Assembly (NCBI RefSeq): GCF_030867145.1
Contig: NC_134414.1
Span: 20,478,518-20,542,517, forward strand
Reading direction: 5' to 3'
DNA length: 64,000 bases
Source of the DNA: Opisthocomus hoazin
Lineage: Eukaryota > Chordata > Aves > Opisthocomiformes > Opisthocomidae
The notes beneath the pieces are model-generated. The model was not told the origin of the DNA. It made no database searches and saw nothing but the letters and a program-made list of their open reading frames with translations. Each line of letters begins with the position of its first letter. Position 1 is the stretch's first letter. The translations under genes and the position numbers were made by a program. Shown here one piece after another: positions 25,701 through 37,700 of this stretch.

Positions 25701-28700
25701 TTGTCAGTTTCTAAACATCTGTACAAGGGTTAGTTGGTATTAATAAGCAATTAGGACTTGGGCATCTGTTGCACGAGAAATGTTTTCTCTGTATCAGTTT
25801 ACTTTGGTTTCCTTTAGAAACAGTAAAACATGACCGAGTATCGCTTGTGTCCTACACCAAAAGGATTGTCATTCGGAGAGTCCAGGACTCAAAACACATT
25901 TCTACTACACAGTTAGTTTGCAGGTTTTATAGCTAGCCTGTATTTCACATTATTAAGTAGATTGATCTCTTCATACTTCAGTCACTCATATTTCTAGGTC
26001 GGACATTTCACATTGTCACTTTTGCCATTTGCTGTCTGAAAGTAGATTGATATGTATTGATTAGATATTAATTGTTGATCACTGACCTATTCCTTGTTCC
26101 TTTCATGCAGTTCAAGGCAGTTAGGAATCGGTTAGCATTCTGGGCTTCGGGCTTGTTTGTTTGTTTGGCTTGGTTTTCTGAAGGGCTTTAGTTGATCAAT
26201 GATCTGGCACTAGCAGCTTTTAGCTTTCAATTTCCATAGTTTTGGATATCGACCACAATATAAGCTAGTTGGTTTGTATCTGACCAAAACAATTTGAAGA
26301 CTGTAAAACTGGTAAAAACTGAAGTGAGGAAGGTCAGTCATCTGCTTTTCTCACTATTTGTGAGAAGACATGTCGTGGTTTTAAAAACTTCGGGTACAAC
26401 AGATCAGTTAATACCTTTGTGAAGTGTACATTGTATCATCAATGCATACTTATGATGGACCTGATGTTTGTAACAGTGTGAACAAAATACCAATATGAAG
26501 ATTTCTCTATTAGCCATATGGATAGTAATCTTTACTATAAATAGCATCATAATTTGCATGGATCTTATTTCTGATTGTTTTCTATCCTCCTACCTATGCA
26601 GCTTGTTTGACCTTTTTTATCAGGTAGAAAAATGGGGAAAAATTGCCCTGTATTTATCTACTATTTCTAAAACAATTTCTCAGATAGGACTAGGGAATAT
26701 AGTATGTTTTCTAATTCTTCACTCTTACATCTTTTTAAAATCAAGCTTTTTATATCTGGTCTGATGTTTTGCTGTTTTACAGAGAAAATGCAAAGCAGAT
26801 TTTTGGCTTTGTCTTTACAGAAAAATAACAAAATACACAGTGGTCATTGTGGTGGAAAAGATGGCATTATGTATTTCAATGTAAATAGTTTGTGCAAAAA
26901 ATCCAAAATGTGCACCCATGCACATACATGTAAGTGCACACTTATCTGTATGTAGCATGTTTAGTTTTGGGTTTATTATTGGTCTTTTTTGCAGTATCAC
27001 TCACTATTTCTTCTTCTCAGTCTTCCTAAAATTTCCGGGGTATTGTGTATTTTTAATTTAGTGAAGAAACAAAACTTTTGGTTTGCATTTTTTTTAAATG
27101 CATAGAAGACAATTTTTGAAAGATTACTCAGATCTCATGTGCTTTAAAGTTTTTTAGTAGGTAATAGTAGCTGTATATAGGTAAGAAATTGATTGCCCTC
27201 ACAGCAGTGTTAATTTTACATTTGATTTTTTCTGTGAACTACATTGCTTTCAAATCTCCAGTATGATGTGATAGCGCTGTGAGACTTAAGTGTCTATTGA
27301 TTAAAGAAAAATAAATGGAAGTATATCTTGGTCTCAAGGATAAAATCTCTAGCTTCCGTTGTGAATATCAAACTAATTTAGACACCAACTGGAGGAACTG
27401 GTCGGAGATTTGCTGGATACCTTTCCTCTGTTGGCTACTTTTCCGTAAGAAGCAAGTTAATGAGTGTTATTGGAAGGAGGCAGAGCTCCACATGTTGTAG
27501 GGGGAAAGGACTTTTAAAGTTAGGCAAGTGAATAGCTAAACCATACAATCAGTTTCGATCTGGTGCAAAAGAGCATAGGGGTTTGTGTTTGTTAGGCAAT
27601 CAGATACTGGGACAAATTGTTGTCAGTTAATTGGATATGATGAAAGGAAGCTGTACTACGTGTGGGTAAATTTTAGAGTTTTCTAGTTGACTCTCTTGCT
27701 GTTAAGCAAGATAATCCAGTGTGAAAACAAACAGCTTCAAATATTTAGAAGATGTCATGCTCTGTAACAAAAATTTTTCAAGTATGGAGCTTACAGTAGA
27801 CTAGAGAAATGGTTTCAGAATATTAGCTGTTATGAAAAAATGCAGAAAGGGAGAATGCACAACAGTTTGTGTAAAGGTGAAAAAAGGAGTGAACTATAGA
27901 AATAGATACAAATTAAAATGTATTTTCATATGAGAGAAGGGCAATATAATTCTGCTCAGTATTGAATTAAAATTTGTTTCCCAATTTCTCTTGAAAAGAA
28001 ACTAAGTAAAGTTTGAAGAGTATATTAACTGTAAGTTAGAATATTGAGTGGCATAGGTGAGTAAGAAGTATCTGTACAGAGCATTGCAAATAATTTTTAA
28101 GTTTATATTGCCAGGAATTGCCACATTCAAAATTTGTAGCTGTTAACTGAAATTTTCATAAGTTTTACAGTGAAGTTATGTGGTTGACTGAACAGATATA
28201 TGCATTTCTGAAAAGACAAAGTGTCTTACTAATAAACATTTTTATGATTAGGCTTCTATACTAAATAAAAATCGTATTTTTAAGGTATGAACAGAGGGTA
28301 AATGTGAAAAGAGATATTGTTAGTTTTTTGACAGAATACTCACAGTAATCAAGACTATAAATTTCAAAGCAAGAAAACTGTCAGTCATAGTGGAGGTTCT
28401 TTTCATTAATCCTCTTGGCCCAGGCAAGTTTGGTTTCATGTTTAATTCAAAACTCTCATCCCTGCCTTCCCACCCACTTGTTGTGTTAGTAACTTCCATG
28501 CCAATGGCTCAGTGTTTTTCTCTGCTGAAACGCATTCTCTCAATTCCCGGGAGAATCTAAATCAGCATTTTTCTCATTTCTTTTTTTTGAAACCTTTTAT
28601 CCAGTATTTTCATAGGTCTGCTTCTATCACAGTTTTTCTTCTCTTAAAGCAAACCAGCAGAAGGTGAGTGACTGTTCTTTCAAAGAGTTTTAATAATTGA

Positions 28701-31700
28701 TGGGGAGATGTATCTTGTCCCATTAATCAGAAGGCATCTGTGGAACAAGCTTCCTGTTTTTCTCTGCTTCCAACTTCACTTATTTTTGAAATCTCATATG
28801 AAAGCATGTCTTATCTCTCTTACGTATTCCTAAAATCACAAAATTGATTTTGTTCCATTTCAGTGATGAACCCCCACCTAATCAGATATTTGACCAACCA
28901 GATAAATATTGTGCAATTTCCTGGTGCTCACAGTTTTAAATAAGTAATATACATATATAAATATTTCTTCTGAAGTGCACACATTGTGTGTTACAGGAAT
29001 CTCACTTTGCCACTGAGATGGATAAGATTACTGTAAGTATATTGGATTTATTAGAATCAGAATCTAAATTCCCACTCTTCAGAAGCTGTAAATGTGATTT
29101 ACAAGAAGGAATATTTGAAATGCAATTCTGAGTATTTCAGTTACATTTTTCCAAATATTTGTATCCACAGCTAATTTTTTGGCTCAATGGTTAAGTGTTT
29201 TTTTGAATAACCCTGAACATTGGGAAGAGAGTGCTGGATTACATGGACAAGGGCTCAGTACTGTGCGAACCCAGCTGTGTGGCATCTGCTCTGGAGCTTG
29301 TTAGCGTATGGATGTTTAGAAGCACAGGGAGATCAGATGTGCAGTTTTCTACAACCTGCATAGGCATATATTAAAGGACTCCTTTTTCTTTACTGCTGCG
29401 AGTTAAATAAGAAACAGTAGGACAATTACGTGTCAGTGAGTGTCTGGCCTTATCATTGATCACTGAAAATGTAAAGACAGAAAGTGTTTCTGAAAGTATT
29501 TGTATTATTTGTGTGTATTACAATAAAAGCATTTGCTCCTTCAGAGAATCCGTTTTTCAAGCTTTTACTGTCAATTCATTCTTATCATGCTTCTCCAGTT
29601 CATAGTTCTTTTTTAGAGAGTTTTCTTAGAATTTTCTCGTAGAAAAATACTGAAGTTTGCACGCATTAAGGATTTTAGAGCATTTGTGTACCAGAATTCC
29701 ACATGCATAAATACGTACATGTACACTGCAGCTAAATTTATCTTAAAAAATTGATATCCTCTTGTAGAGAGGAAGAAACCACTGCACAGTGAAGTGCAGA
29801 TACTACGTTCACTTTTTTAGTTAGCTAACAAAAGTCTGAAGGTAAAGCCAAAACCTGACTATGTTTATGAGAATGTTTATCATGTTATATTTTGGTGGTG
29901 AATTCTTTGCAAGTCTTTGGGAAGATCTTCTCATAGTTTTAAAAGTACTTTTAAGAATAGTTTAATGTGTCTGGTTGATAACCCTTATAAATACTGTTTC
30001 TCTTGCCTTTATTTCCTGTAGACATCGAACTTGAATTGCAGTTTCTTTTGTATTCTGTTACATGGTCTTTGTATTTTCCTTTTGGAAAATACTGTGGCTT
30101 CACAAAGATCATTAAAATACTGATGCACATTTTTAATTTCTTCACTTAAATTTTGCAGAGTAGGCTTTGACATTATCAAAAATGGTTAGTATTTTCCCTA
30201 AACTTCCCTGAGAGAAAAATATAGGCAATAAACACAGGAGGAAAAATGCTTAAGAAGGTCTTAGAAAGTTACCATCAGAATCGGAAGCTCAGTTGTTCAG
30301 TGAAGGACCCCAGTACCCTGTCTTGCCCTGTGCCTCAGGTGACTGTCTGTGGACTATCCTGTGTGTAATCCAAAATTGTATCCAAAATAGCTCTTAGCTC
30401 TAAAGTATGCATAATGGAATGATTTTGCATGAAAGCTCTCTGGTGTTTTTTTAAAAAAAATCTAATTATTTTGAGAGCTAGAACTTAGATTACTAATGAA
30501 TTGAAATGGTCACAGAAATAAGTCTAAGTATTTGTATAATTGTTGACAGGTGAGTTTATTTCTGAACTAAATTGGCAAATGGGAGGTAATTTAGAAATAC
30601 CGATTTAAAACCAACTGAATGATTGCTGTATAGGACTTCTTCCCATTCTTTCAAAGGAAGTTTTTGTGAATTGTGACAAGTACATTTGAGGCTGTTGTTT
30701 GGTTTTTTTTTTCTCAAAAGCAAAAAATGTGACATCTAAAAGAAAACACTTTGCTGCTGCTTGTTTTCTCCCCTTCTTGTCCCCCAGGTCATGAGAAACA
30801 TGGGAACATTGAAGAGGGTTTAGTGGAGGGCCACCAAGGTGATTAGAGGGTTGGGGACCTTGACCTAGGTAGACGTGTTGATGAATCACAGAATCACAGA
30901 ATAATAGGGGTTGGAAGGGACCTCTGTGGGTCATGTAGTCCAACCCTCCTGCCAAAGCAGGGTCACCTACAGCGAGCTGCACAGGACCTTGTCCAGGCCG
31001 GTCTTGAATATCTCCAGAGAAGAAGACTCCACAACCTCCTTGGGCAGCCTGTTCCAGTGCTCCGTCACCCTCAGAGGGAAGAAGTTCTTCCTCATGTTCA
31101 GATGGAACTTCCTATGCTTCACTTGGTGCCCATTGCCACTTGTCCTGTCACTGGGCACCACTGAGAAGAGCTTGGCCCCATCCTCCTGACACCCACCCTT
31201 CAGATATTTGTAAGCATTTATAAGGTCCCCTCGCAGCCTTCTCTTCTTCAGGCTGAACAAGCCCAGTTCCCTCAACCTCTCCTCGTAGGCGAGATGTTCC
31301 AGTCCCCTCATCATCCTTGTAGCCCGCCGCTGGACTCTCTCCAGTAGCTCTTCATCTTTCTTGAACTGGGGAGCCCAGAACTGGACACAGTACTCCAGAT
31401 GAGGCCTCACCAGGGCAGTGTAGAGGGGAAGGAGAACCTCCCTCGTCCTGCTGGCCACACTCTCCTTGATGCACCCCAGGATCCCATTGACTTTCTTGGC
31501 AGCCAGGGCACACTGCTGGCTCATGGTTAACCTGTCGTCCACCAGGACGCCCAGGTCCCTCTTCGTAGAGCTGCTCTCCAACAGGTCCACCCCAAGCTGT
31601 ACTGGTGCATGAGGTTGTTCCTCCCCAGGTGTAGGACCCTGCATTTGGCTTTGTTGAACCTCATCAGGTTCCTCTCTGCCCAGCTTTCCAGCCTATCCAG

Positions 31701-34700
31701 GTCACGCTGAATGGCAGCACAGCCTTCTGGTGTATCTACCACACCTCCCAGTTTGGTGTCATCAGCAAACTTGCTGAGGGTACATTCTAACTCTTCATCC
31801 AGGTCGTTGATGAAGAAGTTAAACAAGACTGGGCCCAGTACTGACCCCTGGGGGACACCACTTGTTACCAGCCTCCAACTAGACTCAGCGCCGCTGATGA
31901 CAACCCTCTGAGTTCTGCCATTCAGCCAGTTCTCTATCCACTTCACCGACCACTCATCCAGCCCACACTTCCTCAGCTTCCCTAGGAGGATATCATGGGA
32001 GACTGTGTCGAAAGCCTTGCTGAAGTCAAGGTAGACAACATCCACAGCTCTCCCTTCGTCTACCCAGCCAGTCATGTCATTGTAGAAAGCTATTAGATTG
32101 GTTAGGCATGATTTCCCCTTGGTGAATCCATGCTGACTACTCCTGATAACCTTCTTTTCTTCCACTTGCTTGATGATGGCCTCCAGGATAAGCTGCTCCA
32201 TCACCTTTCCTGGGATGGAGGTGAGGCTGACCAGCCTGTAGTTCCCTGGGTCCTCCTTCTTGCCCTTTTTGAAGACTGGAGTGACACTGGCCTTTCTCCA
32301 GTCCTCGGGCACCTCTCCTGTCCTCCAGGACGTCTCAAAGATGATGGAGAGTGGCTCAGCAATGACATCCGCCAGCTCCCTCAGCACTCGTGGGTGCATT
32401 CCATCGGGGCCCGTGGATTTGTGGACATCCAGATCACTTAAGCGATCCCTCACACAGTCCTCCTCGACCAAGGGAAAGTCGTCCTCTTTGTAGGCTTCTT
32501 CTCTTACCTCCGGGGCCTGGGATTTCTGAGGGCCAGTCTTAGCACTGAAGACTGATGGAGCCAGGCTTATTGAACATGGAGAGGGGAATGTTCTGAGGAA
32601 TGGAATCTAATCGCAGTCTGCCTGAAAGGTAGCTGTAGAGAAGAAGTAGGTAGCTGTCTTCATGAGGGTGCACGGGAACAGAGCAAAAGGCAACAGGCTC
32701 AGGTTGCTTCAGGGGGAATTCTGTCTCCATAGAACAATTCTTCACCATGAGAACAGTAAAATTCTGGAATAAATTGTCTGGAGAAGGGGTGAAAGACTAT
32801 GCTTGACAGGGCCCTGCGTAGCCTGGTAAGGCTCTGTTTCCAACAGAAGGTTGGACCAGCTGATCTCCAGAGGTCCTTTCCAATCTAAGTTTTTCCTTCA
32901 TTCTGTGAATGTCTTTCTCTGATATTGAAGTAAATGTGGGGAAATGGACTACGCAGGCTGTGATGCTGCTGGTGATTTGGGGAGAATAATAGTCGTGACC
33001 CCTCTGATCTGATCCATTCCTCAGAGCAAAGCAACTGTACTGTATTAAGAAGGAAACATGAGAGGAGAGCAGTTCAGGAGAAAGCGGTGCCTGAGGTTTT
33101 CAGAGGAGGAATGTGACGGACCGCTGGAGTGGAGGGGAAAATGCTGTGCAAACTTGAACGTAAGCATCAAGGGCAGCTGAGCAGCTGAAGAAACCTGGGA
33201 CAAAAAAGCTGTAAGTAAGGAGTGAAAAGGCAGTAGTGTATGGGTTTGGTATACACTTGGTATACTAAATAGTTTAAGTATCGAGTGTATTCACCATACG
33301 CAATGAGGCCTGGATGGCGGAAGGACTGACAGTGCAGGAGGCTTTATACGCCTCTAGGTGCTGAAGGTAGCCTAGCGTGGATAGTTTTGGATAGTCTTCT
33401 CCGGTAGTGTGACTAGCCCTGGCTAATTGAAAGCAAGCGAACTCTCTGAAAGTAGTGGAGGAAGGAAGAGTACACCAGGGCATTGTTGAATGTTTTGTAG
33501 TTTGAATCACCTGAAGAGACTGGTGACTCACCACTGTTGTCTTAAATGCTTTAGAGAAGAGACAGGAAAAAAAAGTGAGTGGATTGTTTGGAGCAGGTGT
33601 TAACACAGTTTTTTGATCATAAAATGGGGCATATAAACTCAGAAATTAAAGACTTTCTCCAAGTTGAGTAGATTTTTTTGTTATTTTTCATTGTTTCAGG
33701 GAAGTTGGATTGTCGAAGTAGATGGATATTTTGTTTGCCTTGGTAATCCATCAAAACATACTTGACATTATGGTTGCTTTTCTTTTTCAGTATCATCGTT
33801 TTCTCTGGAGAGGAAGGTTAGTTCTGTCCTTAGACTAGTGTGGATCATTCCATTAGCTGACTACTGGAACTGTCAACAAAATTTTCATCTGAAGATGTTT
33901 CATAATTTTAGTCTATAAATGAAACTGCAGGCGTCTCTGAAGTGTCACTGCCATGCCTCGTGTGATGTGTATGTCAGATTACACTTTGCAGTATGATCTG
34001 GGAATTGTCAGAAAACCTGAATGCGTGCTGTAGTGTGACATCAGTTCATTCAGATCAATTATTAACTACTGCCAATAGTGTTTTTATATAGTACTTAGAT
34101 GTCCGTAGAAGACAGCCACTTTACAGAGAAGGGTTAATAGCCTTATCCCTGGTTTAAGATGGCAAACATAAGTATAGAGAAGAAAAGTTCCTTGCCCGTA
34201 ATCACTCACAGAATCAGTGGCAGAGCTAGGGTTAGAATCTGCGGATTCGCTAAACAGTTACTTAGTGATGGGTTCTTAAAAGTATTGTGGTATTGGGAGG
34301 GAAGACTATGTTTTGGATTAAATATGACTAATATTTTATTTTTTATAAGAACATTGCATAACCTATGAAAATTTTTGTCTCAATATGTGGAATTGTCTCT
34401 ATCCAGATTTTTATTATCCCTACTAAATAAAATAGGTAGCTTTCTGCCATTGTCTGTTTAGCCAGCTGTAAGCCCTGTTGGACAGATTGCGTGGTATGTT
34501 GCTTAATGATATAGGCTGTGGGTGATTAGCCAAGCATGTAATGAGGTCTGTAGCTTCCAGTGTGTTACAGAAATGCTGTTGATCAATATAACAACACAGT
34601 CTGTAGTGTCTTCTGCAAAATAAATTTAGACTAGTGGGGAAAAGTGATGTAGCCCCTGAAGGGCTGCTGCAGTGCTACAGCAACAGCTGTGCTTATTTTT

Positions 34701-37700
34701 AGAGGAGGCTTAAATTTAATCTAAGGATTTGAAGGTTTGGCAGCTTGTTTGTTGTTGTTTTTTTTTCATTCTTATCTTTCTTACTGTGATTACAGGCATC
34801 TCCCTACCCCCATTTTTCTTGCAGAATAAATCTAAAAGACTTAATATATATGTGATAAATTTGCGAGACTGTTTCTACATGTGCTTAAAAAAAGTGTTTC
34901 TTTTGTATCCCAGCATCCAAGGGCAGGAGGCAGAATAGCGTGATGAATTCTGACAAACAGCATGCTGTTTTATGAAAAATTACTAGATCAAGCTGTCAGA
35001 TGTCAAAGACTCTATATGCTACTTTTGTAGCTGAATATACTTTTTTAATATAAAATCAGCAGTGGTTACATACTTTCCTTTTTAGAGAATGCTGAAAATA
35101 CGTAATAAGTTTATGACTTGCATTTCATATTTTTAATGCAGTAGTTCTGCTATAGGAATGGGACTTTTTCGTACTGTGTCCTGAACAATCGTCAGCATTG
35201 CTGCTTCAAGGCTATATAAATTCATACTGTAGAGCAGAGTTTGTTCATAATTTTTTTCTTATGAGTTTTTTCTAGAGCAATAAGAAGAGGTAATTCATTT
35301 CCTTATTATTACTACTACTCCATTAAAATTTGTTTAAATATCTCTTTCTAATTTATAGGTAGTAGCTCAATTCCAAATTTCTTTCGTATCATGAAGCGAC
35401 AGTTTACTGAAACAGAATGGGGTGTAATCAAGTCTATGAGTAATGAATGGATGCAGCTGGATATGTTTCATCGGCACTGGGTAATACCTTTTTCCTATTT
35501 AAAGACTTCACTGCTATAACCTGCACGTTCTCTTTTCATATATTTTACTGTTTTCATTACGATAAAATTATATACTTCATATTGTTACAAGTTCATGTGG
35601 AGATGATATTTTAATGAGTTTTATATTTTAGTGAATTTTTCAATGTCAGAATAACATTGGGAATCATAGTACAGATGACATTTCTAGAAGGATTTATAAC
35701 TAGTTTTAAACACTACAATGAGGTAAAAGGTGCCACTAGATAATTCTGGTTGCATGTTCATTGTAATGCAGCAAGTTAGTCTAGGTATTAACAGCCCTGA
35801 TAATTTTTTCTCTTGATAATTGCATCAATCTACTCTCACATTTACAGTATAAGTGTTAAATTTGTTTGGTTTTCAGTGTCTGCTCAGAAGTAATGTTTAT
35901 AGAACAGTTTGAAAACAACCACTATGAATAAAGTACATTTATTCTGTGTTTTAGGCCTTAAAGGAAAGCTTCTTAAAGGCTATTGGAGTTGGAATTGGCT
36001 TTAACTTGCAAAGAGTAGAATTTAATGTGTCACCACTGCAGCTGGAAATAGGGAAGGTGTATAAGGACACAACAATGCTTCTGGATGGAGATAAAGAAGA
36101 AGAGTGGACATTTGAGGTAAGAAATATTCAGATTTATTTTTTCAGTAATGATACAGTCTCACCACCCTGTGGTTACGTTGCACATTTGATTTTTTTAACT
36201 GCAGCTTCACACCTTTAATCTATATAACCACACTGAACATACTTCAAAACTTAATGTATAAATCCACAACAATTTGAAGTATTTTTGATGATTGCAAAAA
36301 CACCCCAGACATATATTCATTATAGTGGCTTTTTTTTTTCCCCTATTCCTGGAGTATATTTCTTGCACTCTGCGAAATTCATCCTAGGGCGTGGAGGAAG
36401 TTCACTGAAGCATATTCAGACCTGACTTCTGAACAGTGTGTATGATTTTAAAGTTCTTTGATAGTTGGTCTAGAATGGGACTAGTATTAACTAACCCCAT
36501 TAGTTAATGTTTATGTTAAATGTTTGAAATGGAGGAGGTGTCTTCAGCTCCTTTGGGTTTCTTGCTTGTCCCTACAAGCTGGTAGAAACGTGATGGTGTG
36601 GGTTGGAGTCAGTGTGCTGACTGGCTGCTCTCTGTGGGAATGGAGAGATGCAAAAAACTTGCCTATGCTTAACTGGAACATTCATTTGGGCTCAATCTTC
36701 TATCACAGAATCATAGAATAGTTTGGGTTGAAAGGGACCTTTAGAGGTCATCTAGCCCAACCCCTCTGCAGCAAGCAGGGACATCTTCCACTAGACCAGG
36801 TTGCTCAGAGCGCCATCCAGCCTGGCCTGGAATGGTTCCAGGGATGGGGCCTCCAATACCTCTCTGGGCAATCTTTTCCAATATTTCACCACTCTGTCTA
36901 TCCGAGTTTTGAGTTTTGGGGTTTTCTCCTTCTTGAAAGTTATTGGGAACTTTGTATTGGGTTTGCATGGCAAGGTTTTGGTAGTGGTGGGCTTTTGGTA
37001 TAGCTGCTGTGGAGACGGAGGAAGGCGTGGCAGAGACTGTGTGATGAACTGACCACAACCCACATTCCCCGTCCCCTTGTGCCACTGGAGGGGATGAAGC
37101 AGAGAAAATCAGGAGTAAAGTTAATCCCAGGAAGAAGGGAGGGTAGGGGGAAGGTGTCTTTAAGATTTGATTTTATTTGTTCTTATCCTGCTCTGATTGG
37201 ATTGGTGATAAATTAAACTCATTTCCCCAAGTCTAGTCGTTTTCTACCATAATGGTAATTGGTGAGTGATGTCTCCCTGTCCTTATCTCAACCCACGAGC
37301 CTTTCGTCATATTTTTTCTCCCCTGTCCAGCTGAAGAGGGAAGTGATAGAGCGGTTTTGGTGGGCTCCTGACATCCAGCCAGGGTCCAACCCATCACAGA
37401 CTAATCACTGAAACATCTATGCTGTTAGATTTGGTAGAAAGTGATCAACAGCACCTAATATAATTTAAAGGGTGTAGAGAGAAAGAACTGATAGGGACAT
37501 GGTAGTGGTGGACTTGGTAGTGTTAAGTTAATGGTTGGACTTTATGATCTGAAGAGTATTTTCCAACCTAAAGGAGTCTATGGTTTTATACAAGTATCTC
37601 AATTACACTAAGAAACCAAGCTTTAAAGAAAAAATCACAATACCATTTCTCTGCACCTCAGAGGAACTTTAAGTCAACCACTTAAAACAAAGGAAGAAAT

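Larger units (their letters stand above)
15042..35358 (+). other. AASDHPPT intron 2
   Basis: About 20.3 kb with no coding exon of another gene recognised. It contains an LTR-like fragment at about 16103-16246, an AT/TG-rich microsatellite at 23703-23850, and a nested CR1 block at 30787-32908. The remainder is AT-rich single-copy-looking DNA. Poly-T and poly-A runs (for example 21490-21520 and 21620-21640) are unremarkable. Confidence 0.75.

Noticed and set aside
31711..32493. Plus-strand ORFs across the minus-strand CR1
   Set aside because: They are antisense shadows of the reverse transcriptase frame.
36741..37085. 114-codon minus-strand ORF spanning the 36.7 kb CR1 and the LTR start
   Set aside because: It crosses the junction of two unrelated repeats, so it cannot be a natural gene without further evidence.
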